Shown piece after piece: positions 46,763 through 58,140 of a stretch of DNA of 64,000 bases. The notes under the pieces were generated by a model, which made no database searches, was not told where the DNA came from, and saw only the letters and a list, made by a program, of their open reading frames with translations. A program made the position numbers and the translations under genes. This DNA comes from Podocnemis expansa. Taxonomy: Eukaryota; Chordata; Testudines; Podocnemididae. The first letter of the stretch is position 1. Every line of letters starts with the position of its first letter. Location of the stretch: contig ML681989.1 in the NCBI GenBank assembly GCA_007922195.1, forward strand, positions 47,872,451-47,936,450, written 5' to 3'.

Positions 46763-48109
46763 TATGTGACTATTGATTATCTGAACAATCACATTCTTCA
46801 AATGTTTTGGCTTGTTTAGTTAGGGCTGATGAATTTTTACTTCCATCTCTCATGCAATGTTTTGCTTCATACACCTCAAGCGTTCTTGGAAAGATTCTAG
46901 TTAAATTTTTCATTCTAAAGTTGTTGTGACTACAAATATTGAGCCATCTTCCTGCAATGTTCCCATTTGTTCATTATTATAAACTTCTGTAAGACCAAAC
47001 AAGCAACATTCAATGTAATTGTGGCTTTTACGTTGCTGAGACTATGTTTCTGAGTTTGTCTTCTAGTATATAGTCAGAGGATGAACTTATTATATGACTG
47101 TAAAGGATTTATTTGAAGAAGTGTTGAGAATGACCAGAAGAAGCCCAATGGTAAAAATCAGTTCTCTAGATGTTGCTTTGGTAAATAATAATTTGCCAAA
47201 TATATTTTTGTATCAAATAAAGTGTTCTATTGGTAGAGATCTCATCAACAGTTTAAAAACTAACCTAAGCAGTCAAGGGAACTAAGTTATCTTTAAATGA
47301 AGAAGAAGGTGGTTCATGGTCAAGGCCCTGTTCTATTCTTGAACTAAGATAAGCAGCTAAGATTGGGACTAGGGATGAAGAGAGCATTGAATAACAAAGA
47401 CTAGGAGGCATGTAATGGAAAATCAGAATAATGAAATATAGGTAAAAGTTATGCAGGGACTTAAAGTAGGTATCTCCTGGAAAGGAGTGATATGAAAGAG
47501 ATTAAAATTCTTTCAAAAAATTCTTCTACTGGCCAAAGCCAGATTATCAAAGGGACTTTATGGGCTTAAGCCCTAGGCCCTGGCCAGAAAGGGGTCCTGG
47601 GCTCCAGCCCTGAAAATGCAGCCTCCTCGCTTAGCTCAGCACTGGCAGGGCAGGAGCACTGACAGCACTCCTACTCTTCTGGCACTGGGGAGTGGAGGCA
47701 GGGCCCTGGAGCCACAGGGCAAGCCCTCTACTCTGCCCCACATCCTGGTCTGACTGAATCGCCTCCCCTCAGGGTAAGGTAGGCAAACCCCCTTTTCAGT
47801 CTACCTGGTGGCTGGGGCTGGCTAGTGGGCAGCCTTCCTAGGGCCTGTGGCTGTGTCAGAAGTCCCCACACCATGCACCAGCCAGCTGCCCCGCCACCTG
47901 GCAGCCTGACCAGAGCAGGGCTGGGGTGGGAGAACCCTCTGGTCTGAGCCCCCCCCCGCTCCCAATGGGGGTGGGGGACCAGTGCTAGCCTGTGTAGTGG
48001 AGGGCCCAGGCGAGGAGAGTGAGGGGGGAAGCCTGGGGCTCTCAAGCCAGTTAATCTGGCCTGCTACTGGCAGCCACTTTATTGCAAATAATTAACACAT
48101 TCATGAAAC
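46763..48109. other. Intron; GC-rich unclassified block at 47540-48030
   Basis: The first part is AT-rich and unrecognised. From about 47540 to 48030 it becomes very GC-rich (GGCCCTGGCCAGAAAGGGGT and similar), resembling the GC-rich blocks at 13.0 and 58.7 kb. It is probably the interior of a DNA transposon but without visible ends. Confidence 0.35.
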
Positions 48110-48400
48110 CAGGGCTGGATTTAGGAACAGGTAACCCCCCTCCAATGCTGGGCTTGGGCTACTCCATGCTCAAGGTGATTTTGTTATCAACAAAAGGGAA
48201 AAATGCATTATCTTATATGACAGGGATAAGTCATGCGTGCAAATCATACATCATAGTTGTGAAGTGGGCTATGAATGTAATAAAAAATAGAGTATTCAGA
48301 AGCTGAAGCAATGGATGTGGGCACAGAAAGGATATAAGCACAGAAATGGAGGTGGGGGCATTCCTTGCCTGAGATGTCATTTGGTTTATAACCAGCCCTG
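48110..48400. mobile_element. hAT deletion derivative (CAGGGCTGG termini)
   Basis: This 291-bp element starts CAGGGCTGGATTTAGG and ends AACCAGCCCTG, an inverted match of 9 bases. Its interior and 3' part are collinear with 45400-45570 (AATGTAATAAAAAATA, then TGTCATTTGGTTTATAACC), linking it to the ZMYM-type hAT relic. The flanking 8-mers match poorly. Confidence 0.6.
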
Positions 48401-49799
48401 AATGACCTCAGCAATATGGGAACAATGTCAGAGAAAGTAAAGCTATTTCCAGCCTTCTTTTAATACTAGCTGGATATGGAGAAGAACATTTACATGTCTT
48501 GCTTAAATGTTAATGTTCTTCTAGCTCAGGGTTTGGTAATCTTATAGCTTAGAAACAAAGATTCAACATCACAGTCACAATTAAGTCCTTATGAAGTTCT
48601 ATGCCAGTATTCCACGATTTTATCATTTCATTGAAACACTCAGTAACTTCTAAAATGTGGAAGAATGCAAAGCTATTACTGGGGTGAATAAGTCATACGA
48701 TGAGTTATTTCAAAACTTTCCACTTTAATGGCTGTCTAGATTCTCAAAGTACTAATAAAAATCTATTTCAGCAAAGACTAAGCTTGCTTTTGGAAGAAAA
48801 AGATCTAAATACTTCGGTATCCAGAGGGCCTTAAATACCTCCTTGTGAAAGGAGTTGTGAAAGTTTGAGAAAATTGAAGTTTGAAAAATTGATTCAAATT
48901 TTGATAGTTAAGAGAACTACAAATCATTTGACAGTATTCAGAACTGGCCTTAAAATATCATAAGAAATATTTTAGTAGAAAATTGAAGCCTGAACAGTAA
49001 TTTCCTGCTCATGAAAAGCAGAATTACATATACAATTCTGGTCTGGAAATTTCTGTGATAAAATCTTATTTGGTTTGACCTGTGTGAAATGAGATTTGAA
49101 ATTTAATTTAGATGACAACATCATAAAGCAATTGATTTGATATCCCAGTGCTCCTTCTACCAGATGATTTTTTCTTTCAAAATGTGAAAATATATTTGTA
49201 CAATTACTCTCTAAATTTATAAGATTTTTCACAAAATGTATTGACCTAATTTGTTCTTGTGCTGGTACATCACCATGAACTTGGGAAAAACATATGACAA
49301 ACTGGGACTCTGTCCAAGAAAAGAGGGGGTGGGAAATTCCAAAAACTGAAAGGGCAGTGGGGGAAAGTAGCCTCAGAAAATTGCAGCTGGAAGCACTGCC
49401 AGCTATGTGTAGCTGCTACTCATAGGGCCTCAGGTCTAGGACTTGGAGAAAACAGTTAGCAGGTCCCTTCCTCCACCAGATATAACAAGTGAGGCCAATG
49501 CCCAGAAATGGGGGCAACTCGTGGTGCGCTGTCTACAAAAAGGAAAAATGTAGGAGCCACAGCAACAGAGAAGGCAATTTTCTACATTAGTGGTGCAGGT
49601 GATGTGCTACCACTACCATGCATTTTGTAAAGATCCTTAGGCTACCAACAGGCTGACAATGAGCACTGTAAACTGATAGAGGTTATCTCCAAGCTATGAA
49701 GTGAACGTACATCCTGTGGTATGGATGCGCTGTCTTACAGATCTGCAAGTCCTAAAAGTCTAGGGCAGCATACCAATCTTCCAGAAAGGGATAATGCAG
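48401..49799. other. Intron, no recognisable feature
   Basis: AT-rich intron without supportable exons or repeats. Confidence 0.4.
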
Positions 49800-51950
49800 T
49801 ATCCCTCTTATTCAGTGATTTTCCATTTTGCATTTGTGCAATAGATTGTTCCTTCCTAAATGTAGTATTTTACATTTGTTATTGACCTTCATCCTATTTA
49901 ATTCAGATCCTTTCTCGAGTTTGTCAAGATCATTTTGAATTTTAATCCTGTCTTCTGGATGCTTACAACTCCTCCCAGCTTGGTAACATCTGCAACCTTA
50001 ATACATGTTCTCTGTATGCCATTATCAAAATAATTTATCAAGATATTGAACAGATGCAGGACTAATCCCTGTGGGAGCCCACTCAATATACCGTACAAGT
50101 TTGTTTGTGAGCCATGGATAACCACTCTCTGAGTACAGTTTTCCAATCAGTTGTGCAACCATCTTATAGTAGGTTGTCCAAGCTGTATTTCCCTAGTTTC
50201 TTTATGAGAAAGTCATGTGAGACTGTATCAAAGCCTTACTAAAGTCAAGACATGTCATTTCTACTTCTTCCAAATAACTATCCACTAGGCTTGTTACCTG
50301 TCAAAGAAAAATACTGGGTTGGTTTCACGTGATCCATTCTTGACAAATCCATGCTGATGGCTACTTTAATTACCTTATTTCTCCTAGGTGGTTACAAATT
50401 AACTGTTTGAAAATCTGCTCCATTATCTTTTTGATAGTTAAGCTGACTGGTCTATAATTCTCTCGACAGTCCCTATTCCATTTTCTACAGAAAAGTACTA
50501 TATTTGCGCCTTTTCCAGTCCTCAGGCATCTCTCCTGTCTTCCACAGGTTAAGATAATCTCTAATGGCTCAGATATGTCTTCACTCAGTTCCTTAATCAG
50601 CCCCTGATGATCTGAAGTCCTCTACCAAGTCTAAATCATTGTTAACTTGTTCTTTTCCTATTTTAGCCTCAGATCCTACACCATTTACACAGATTTTCTC
50701 TATGTTAGGTCATCTACTCACTGCTTTTTTGGTGAAATCAGAAACAGAAGGCATTTAACACTCTGGTCATTGCTTTGGTTTTTATTATTGTTTTTCCTCC
50801 TCACTTAACAATGAGTGACCTTGTCCCCAGTCTTCCACTTGCTTCCCATGTATTTGTAAACTGCCCTCTTGTGAACTTTGATATCTTTAGCTGAGTTTCA
50901 AGTCATTAACAATCTCTTGATTAAGCAAGAGTGCCCTTTTATCACACATCCTCTCTTTCCTTTACATTGGAATAGTTTGTTCTTGCACCCTTATTAATAA
51001 TGGCTTTTTAATGTGCCAACTCTCATGGACATTTGTTCTTTAGATTTGCTTCCCACAGGATCTTACATACCAATTCACTGAATTTGCTAAAACCTATCTT
51101 CTTGAAGTCCATTCTCTTTATTCTGTTGTTCTATCTACCATTCCTTAGAATCATGAACTCTATCATTTCTTAATCACTTTCATCCAAGCTGGTTTCCACC
51201 TTCAAATTCTCAACTATTTCTTCTCAGTTTACCAGAATCAAATCTAGAATAGCATCTCCCCAATTGCTTTTGTAACGAAAAGTTGTCTTCAATGAATTCT
51301 AGGAAATTGTTGAATGATCTGTTTCCTCCCATGTTATTTTCCCCAAAAAATGTTCTGCTAAATGAAATCTACCATCATTACAAAGTTCTGCATTTTGGAT
51401 GATTTTATGAATTGTATAAAAATAAGATAGTCTCATCGACCTCTTGTTTATGGTTAAGGTGATCTATACTAGAAACTTACCATGACATCACCCTCCCCCA
51501 CCCTCATTATTCTTACCCAGAGACATCACTTCTGTCCAAACTCAGTACAACTGTATACTTCTCTGATATAAGGCAAACCTCCTCCCTTTTTAACCTCTAC
51601 ATCCTTCCAGTACAAGCTTTATCCTTCTGTATCAGTCATGTGAATTATCCCACCAAGTTTCTGTGGTGCCATATTTGTGTTTATTCACCATTATTTCTAG
51701 TTTTTCCTGTTTATTCACCATACTCCTATTAGTATACAGGCATCTAAGATATTTATCAGATTTCCCCTCTATTATTCCCCCTCGTCTCTTCTTTGTCCTT
51801 GCTGCAGTTCATTGTTCCCCCAAGACTGCAACCCTTCGCTCAAGTGACCATGTTTTAGACTTGTTTGTAGGCTCTTCTGTTCATTTAAAGCCCACCTCGT
51901 CAGGTTAGCCAGTCTATATCCAAACATATTCTTCCTCTTCCTTGACAGGT
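49800..51950 (-). mobile_element. CR1 LINE, endonuclease to RT region (minus strand)
   Basis: The frame 50146-49898 reads ENCTQRVVIHGSQTNLYGIL, SGLPQGLVLHLFNILINYFD and VADVTKLGGVV. These correspond to the CR1 reverse transcriptase blocks SGVPQGSVLGP..LFNIFINDLD and FADDTKLGG, with the catalytic FADD decayed to VADV. Higher coordinates give the upstream RT part (EDWKR- and NYRPVSL-like remnants near 50450-50550) and, near 51100-51500, endonuclease-domain sequence (DNF, RSFNNFLEF, YYRPP-like remnants in several frames). Stops and indels occur throughout. A different subfamily from the copy at 17.6-20.3 kb. Confidence 0.82.
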
Positions 51951-52050
51951 GGAACTCTCTCTGCTAAGTAGTGTTCTCATAATGCTAAATACTCTGAAAA
52001 ATCAGACACTAGGCATCTCAGATTGGGCACCAAAAATCAATTAATAATTT

Positions 52051-52190
52051 TGACTTAATTTCACTGCCTCAGTTCCCCATCTATGAAAACAAAATACCAC
52101 TATCCCTTTGTCTCAGAGGTGTTATGAACATAAAATTAATATATGTGAAGCAGTCAGATACTGCAGTCATGAGTGCTACAGAAAAACTCA
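52051..52190 (+). mobile_element. MIR 3' part
   Basis: CACTGCCTCAGTTCCCCATC, AGAGGTGTTATGAACATAAA and GCAGTCAGATACTGCAGTCA follow the 3' half of MIR (cctcagtttccccatctg, gtgttgtgaggataaa, gctcagatactatggtgatg). Confidence 0.7.
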
Positions 52191-52447
52191 TGAGGAAGTG
52201 ACTTATTCTGTCTTCAGAACACAGTGCAGATAATGTGCAGTAAGGAAGGCCTACAGCCATACCCTAAATAGTGAGTGGAAAACAAAATATTTAAAATTGT
52301 ATGAGCACCATCCATCATGTGCTCTGAAGAAGGTAGATGTTCTGTGTAAAAGGTAGTATGTTGTAATATAATTAAGGATTTTATACACAAAAGGAGCCAA
52401 ATTAAGGTTGCAGAGGCAACACATTATATTAACCTATTTCATTACAC

Positions 52448-53072
52448 TGTTGAGTGGTCCTGTGAGTGAGTGTCAGCATGTGACCCACTGGACAGGTGCC
52501 TCTTGGTGCTTTCAGGGGAATAAATCTGCACTCTGTCTGGTGGCCTGTGTTCTGTCTCTGCTGCTGGACTTCAGCCCTCTAGTCAAGTCCCATCTCAGTT
52601 CCCTCCTTCCTGGGTAGGGTCTAGTTCTGGCCAGCCCATGTAGAATTGGTGGCTACCACTAGTCCTGTTTCCACCCACTGGCAATCTGGGTGAGGTAAGT
52701 AGGGTCCTGAGCCCATCCACTTCTCTGGGCCCCAACCCAGGTACCTTATACGTCAGTCCTGGCACCACCTTGAGCCGCCACTCCCCTGGGCCACATCCAT
52801 GCCTCTCCCCCACATACCTTTCTCCCTTTCCTCAGTATTTGCATTCTGAGCCAAAACCTTACAGTCTGCATGGAGTTGTCCCTGTTCCTCCTTCCTGTAA
52901 CCAATCTGACAGTTTCCTTCTACCCAAGAACTGGACCTCCAGCCTGCTTGTATATAGGACTTCTCAGCCCTGATTGGCTCTGAAGCTGCCTGCCCCCATA
53001 GCCCACCCCTCCTTCACTGAGCTTTTAACCCCTTCCATACTGGGGAAGGAAACTACTCGGCTACAGGTCCCA
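52448..53072. mobile_element. Probable solo LTR, about 625 bp
   Basis: A GC-richer block starts TGTTGAGTGG and ends GGTCCCA, thus TG...CA. Flanking 5-mers TACAC (52443-52447) and TACAT (53073-53077) match at 4 of 5. It contains CCAAT (52899), TATATA (52951) and an AATAAA (52516), but these do not settle the orientation. No coding sequence. An LTR left by recombination is the likeliest reading. Confidence 0.5.
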
Positions 53073-53077
53073 TACAT

Positions 53078-54289
53078 AAACATCAATTAAAAAACATGGT
53101 TAGAAATGGCAATAGTCAAAACAGTCACTACATGATCTTCCATATAGAGAATACCTTATATATTTACTAAGACAGAAATCACTCCTGCTATTCTAGTCAT
53201 AGACTTTTCTGAAAGAAGAAAAATACTAATTATGTTAAATTGTGAGGAAATATAAAAATGTGTCTATGAGGAACCAAACAGTGACCATGAAACTCATTTT
53301 TACATATTATCTATGGCCAATTCTGAAACCAAGTCTTATGAGCACATTAACCCATTGAGTCATCTGACCCATTACGATGACTTATATAAACACTATTTTC
53401 TGAGTATCTGATTACCTAATTAAACAGTTCATTTTCAAGTTCTACCTCTAAACCTCATGTAGAAATCTTTTCAAACTAAGTAATTGTTTAATTCTTCTTT
53501 CGAACTGAAGATAAAGAATACCAATTCATTTTAAAAACAACTTATGATGCTAAGCTACAAAGTATTGCCAGGAGGCAAAAATAATTGCTATATACCCTAC
53601 TGTAACAGTGGAAAACACATTTCAAAGAACCACAGTTATGGTAGGGAAAGTAACTGGTCACTCCAAGTGATTTTTGGTATGTATTTTATTTCCAGTGATT
53701 GACAAGGAGTCCTGGAACAGAGTGTTAAAATCTTTGTAGAAATGTGGAGGGTGAGGGGAAAGGACAAGGTCAAAATGCTTCCTACTACTTTGTGGCTGAC
53801 TGCTCCAGGGATGAGCAAGTTGGCTTCTTCTGGTGCAACAGCAGCCCCTCTCAGGCAGATGCTACAATTGTAATACCTCCTTGGCAGAACCTATATTTTT
53901 CTCCTTTGTGGAATAATATCTGCAGGGACAGGAATTTTGTGCTTATGTTTCTTTTCTTAAAAAGTGGGGCATGTGGTCCCCAAGTTCTAGCACCAGTGGC
54001 TTACAGTCTATTTAAATAATTACTCTAAAACAGCTCTATGAAAGTAGCCATCTCACAAGATGCCTTGAAAAGGGAGTAATGACTTAAACTGTATACAGTG
54101 ATTCCAAATAGCTGCCCTACAGATTTCAGAGATGTGATGTCACACCTGGATGGATAATCTGTCTGTTCCTGGTAAACACAGTTTATGTGGCCTACAATAA
54201 TTGCACTTCTTTGAGGTATTTTAGTCAGCATACACTGTAATCAAGACACCTCTTAAACTTCTGTTAACTAAACTAAGCATCTCACCTCT
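53078..54289. other. Intron, no recognisable feature
   Basis: AT-rich sequence without supportable exons or repeats. Confidence 0.4.
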
Positions 54290-55040
54290 AAGTCAAACTT
54301 TCTTATCCTTTAATCATTTTTTGTGGCTCTAACCCTGTCCATTTATCAACATGCTTCTTGAATCTCAGACATCCAAACAAGATACAGTATTCCAGCAGTG
54401 GCTGCTTCAATGTCAAAAACAAAGATAAAATAACCCATCTACACCTATTTGAGATTCCCTTGTTTATACATCCAAGGATTGCATTAGTACTTTTCATTAC
54501 AGCTTTGCTCCAGGAGCTCACGTTCAAATGACTATCCATCAAAACTTTCAAATGTTTCTCCAAGTCAATGCTTCCCAACACAGACTCCACCATTGTCTAA
54601 GTATGGCCTTCATTCTTCCAAGATGTAATAATTTACATTTAGCCACATAAGACATACTGTTTGCTTCTTCCCAGCTTACTAGGCGATCCCAGATCACACT
54701 CTGTATCTGATCTATCCGCCACTCTTTTTTTACCCCTCCTCAATTTTTATGTCATCTGCAAACTTTGTCAGTGATGATGCTATGTTTACTCCCAGGTCAT
54801 TGATAAAAATGTTAAATAGCATAATACACCACTAAAAACACAGTTGCTCAATGATGATTCACTGTTTAAGATTACATTTTTGCCCTATCACTTAGCTAGT
54901 TCTTAATTTTTTTAATGTATGCCTTATTATTTTATATTATTCTAGCTCTTTAATAAAATATTATGGGATACCACATCACATACCTTACAGAAGTCTAAGT
55001 ACATTCCAAAAATGTTACCTGAGCTGTGGTGAGAGTGCAT
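54290..55040 (-). mobile_element. CR1 LINE, 3' coding part (minus strand)
   Basis: The frame 54593-54303 reads [40 protein letters not shown] and QPLLEYCILFG, ending in QKMIKG. It corresponds to the CR1 block [44 protein letters not shown] and RRATKMIKG. Higher coordinates share long stretches with the 18.4-18.8 kb copy, such as TTTTTATGTCATCTGCAAAC. Upstream coding sequence is missing beyond about 55040. Confidence 0.82.
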
Positions 55041-55179
55041 CCTGACATTTGTATGAAGTGTCATGTCAGCTGTTTGATAGTAAGTGGAGTTAACTGAATA
55101 ATCCACTTCAATAATCACTGAAGAGAAAAATCATCTGACTTTTGGATCTACCCAACTGAAGTATAAAGCAGAAGGAACT

Positions 55180-58140
55180 TAGCACATGGGTTTATCTCCA
55201 CTTTGTCTCTATGGAAAGTTGCATCATGGCTTGGACCTTATTCTTCAGGCTGATATGGTTGCTAAGAATGCCCTCTTGACAGTGTGATGGTACAAAGAGC
55301 ATTCCAAAAGAGGCTCAAATGGGGATTCCATGAGCCACAGAAGGATGACGATGCTTAGATCCCAAGATGATGTTGGGTCTTTGACAGTGGGTCTTGAGTG
55401 CATAAATCCCTGAGAAATCTCATTACTGTGAAATGTGAAAAAAAATGACTATAGCAATCAGAGCATGATATGCAGAGATTGGGTCTAAATGAACTTTCAG
55501 GGAACTAAATGTAAGGTTTTTTCCCCCTCAGAGATTATATGTAGTCTAGAATTTTTGGCATTAGATCCTCAACTGGCCCCATATTTTCTTAAGCTGCTCA
55601 AACGGAAAATCATTTCAATTTTTCAGTATAAGATTTTTTTTCAGTAGAGGCCTTCCTAAACACAGTTGATATTGTTCATCCAGTCGGCATTTAGGCCATC
55701 AGATATAGAGAGTAGTGATCTGGATGCATTATGTGGCCTTGGTTCTGAGACAGCAAGCTCAGACAAGCTTATGAAATGGAGGTTCAGACAACTGGAAAAG
55801 GTCCAAGAACCAGAAAAGTATCAGCTTCTATGGGATTATTAAGATCACTGGGTCTGTGCCCCATCTGATCTTTATTATACTGAGGATCAGTGGAACCAGA
55901 GGGAATACACTAAGGAGGCTCTTAGACCACTGGAGGAAGAAAAAGTCATTCAGGATTGAAGAGTCATGCTTCCCCCAGATTAGAACACCTTGCATTTGAC
56001 AGTTTCTGGTAACATAGTCAGGTCTATATCCAGATTCACCCTCAACTGGAAGATGGAGGTGCAACATGATGTTTCGTAATGACCATGTTAAGGCTAGTAC
56101 CATGTTCTTACTTTGGAAGTCTGCCACACTCTTATTTCTGAGATTGAGGGTCAGTAGCAGTTAATGATCACAGCTGGCATCATTCCCAGAGTCATTAGTG
56201 CCTGACATAACTGGGATGGGTGGACATCACCCTGTTTGCTGATGTAATGCTTTGCTAATATGTTGTCTGTCATGATCAAGAGCAGTGGTTCCCAACCAGT
56301 GTGCTGCAGCAACACCGAAAGTGTGCCACGAGCCTCCCCTAGAGCTGGAGTTAAATCTCCCTCCCTGCTCAGCCCAGCCATGTGGGCTGTGTGGGGCTGG
56401 GAAAAGGCAGGGGTGAAAGTAAGTGGGGAGACACTGGAACACAAATCTGGGGGCCCCTATTTTTAGGCAGGCAGCATTCCAGCCCCTCTAAAAATAAAGG
56501 AAGGCACCGGAACACAGAGTTCCAGGGGTCCCCCTAAAAGTAGCAGGAGCAGCCGGAAGGCAGAGTTCCAGTGGCTCCACTTTAAACCCCATTGCACCTT
56601 AACCCAGCCAGCAGAGAGGAGCGGGAGGCCTGGAGTGTTTGAATCTCCCCCTGCAGGGCAGAGCAGCTTGTGTCAGCCTGCCTTCAAACAGCTCAGGTAA
56701 GGGCTTTGAGGTGCTGCTTGGGGTTGTGTGGGACTTACGTGTGTGTGTCTGTGTGTAACAGAGATGGGTGGGAGTGGATGTGTAGCAGAGGGTGTGTAGC
56801 TAGGGTTGTGGGGTGGCTGTGGGGGCGGGTGTAGCTGGAGGCTGGAGGCCTGATTCTGGCTCCTGCAGTGATGGGAGGGTCCATCACAAGCGGCTGGGGG
56901 ATGGGAGGACAGGACCCACTGGGGTGGGAGGGAGCAGCAGTGGGATAAAGATTTGCCCTGGGTGGCAGGAAGCCACTGTAGAGAAGGGGGAAGTGGGTGC
57001 TGCACCATGCTTCCCTGCCCTACTTTCCCACTCCCCAGATTCCTCCTCCCCCCACCCCCAAGCCACTCTTGTTCTCCCTTCCTCTCTCCTCGCTTGCCAC
57101 TCTTGTGCTGTTCCCCACATGGCTGCCCTTGTCCTCTTTTGCCACTCCTGCCCTGCCCTGCCCTGCTCTGCTCTGCACACTCACTCCTACCACTGTACAT
57201 GACTCCTGACCTCCCCCATTTTGCCACCCCTGCTCTGCTACCCCTACTACCCCACATAGCAGCAATTCCAAAACAGTGTGCCATGGTTCATGAATATTCA
57301 TAAGTAGTTTAAGTTAATCTGAATATTCATGAGTTTAATGGTTGTGTGCCTCAAAAAATGTGAAGGTATCAAGGTGTGCCACAGCAGAGAAAAGGTTGGG
57401 AGCCACTGATCTAGAGTAAGAACAGGCCAAAAGACTACACAGGCCAGCTATACAGGTTTCAGTTCCAGGACATTCATAGAGTTTCTAGTCACTTGAAGAT
57501 CACAAACCTGCATTTGCAGGTGACCCAGATGAGCAAACCAGGCCATCCCAACATGGACTCCAGCATTTGGGATCCATCCACCAGCTGACTTCTTGCAGGA
57601 CGAGGGGAGACAATACTACAGCTTTAATCACCTGGTGTTTGGCTAGGGAGTATACTGACTTCAGCCATTTTAATAGCCTCAGGCAAAGTCTTGCAAGAAA
57701 CATTACATAAGTATATACAGACTTGTTCTCCAGCAGAGTTAGACATGCAAACTGAGATCAGCTCAGGGATTGGGTTTGAAGGGTGGTCTCCTAAGACCAT
57801 GAAGCCAGGGAGCTGGGTTGCCTTGCCATTGCCATTTGTGTGGCTGCTATACAAGGAGTTCCTCTGGCACTCAAATGTTGGCTCACAACCACATAGGAGA
57901 ATTTCCCTGCTTAATATGGGGGACAAGTATGCACTGTGACACAGATAAAAAGTCTCTCTCTTCTATAGGTGGTGCCGATGGGGGCTTCTCCACTGCTGTC
58001 AGAGCCTTCAGGAGTTTTAGTAAGTATCTCTGCACTGAGCCTAATTCTGGAACTTGTTCCACTGACTGCAGCATCTGTGCCCACTCGTAAACTGGTGTCA
58101 GTGCATGAGCTGAGCCCTTCCCTGGATCCACTGTCAATGT
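55180..58140 (-). mobile_element. DIRS-like retrotransposon remnant, split by a MITE
   Basis: On the minus strand, in order: a gag-like segment (58137-57883); a segment with SVYSLAKHQVIKAVVLSPLV and SWWMDP (57703-57500), like the RT/RNase H border of DIRS elements; an RNase H piece with LIMTDNILAKHYISKQGD (near 56270-56215); the following region with LQWSKSLLSVFPLVPLI and DPVILIIP (about 55935-55830); and a decayed tyrosine-recombinase-like region with multiple stops (about 55440-55180). That order and the LLYAFPP-LPLI, VILIAP-type motifs are typical of vertebrate DIRS. Most of the reverse transcriptase is missing. A hAT MITE (56283-57408) interrupts RNase H. Confidence 0.55.
56283..57408. 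mobile_element. hAT-type non-autonomous element, 1126 bp
   Basis: It begins CAGTGGTTCCCAACC and ends GGTTGGGAGCCACTG, perfectly inverted except for one base. Flanks ATCAAGAG (56275-56282) and ATCTAGAG (57409-57416) agree at 7 of 8. The interior is GC-rich, with GTGTGTGT and TGTGTAGC low-complexity stretches and CCTGCCCTGCCCTGCTCTGC repeats (57150-57180). Frames of up to 203 codons on the minus strand are low-complexity artefacts. It shares termini with the 245-bp MITE at 13512 but not its interior. Confidence 0.87.

Noticed and set aside
56673..57284. 203-codon minus-strand frame and overlapping frames on both strands
   Set aside because: These lie entirely inside a TIR-bounded non-autonomous element and consist of low-complexity GC-rich sequence.
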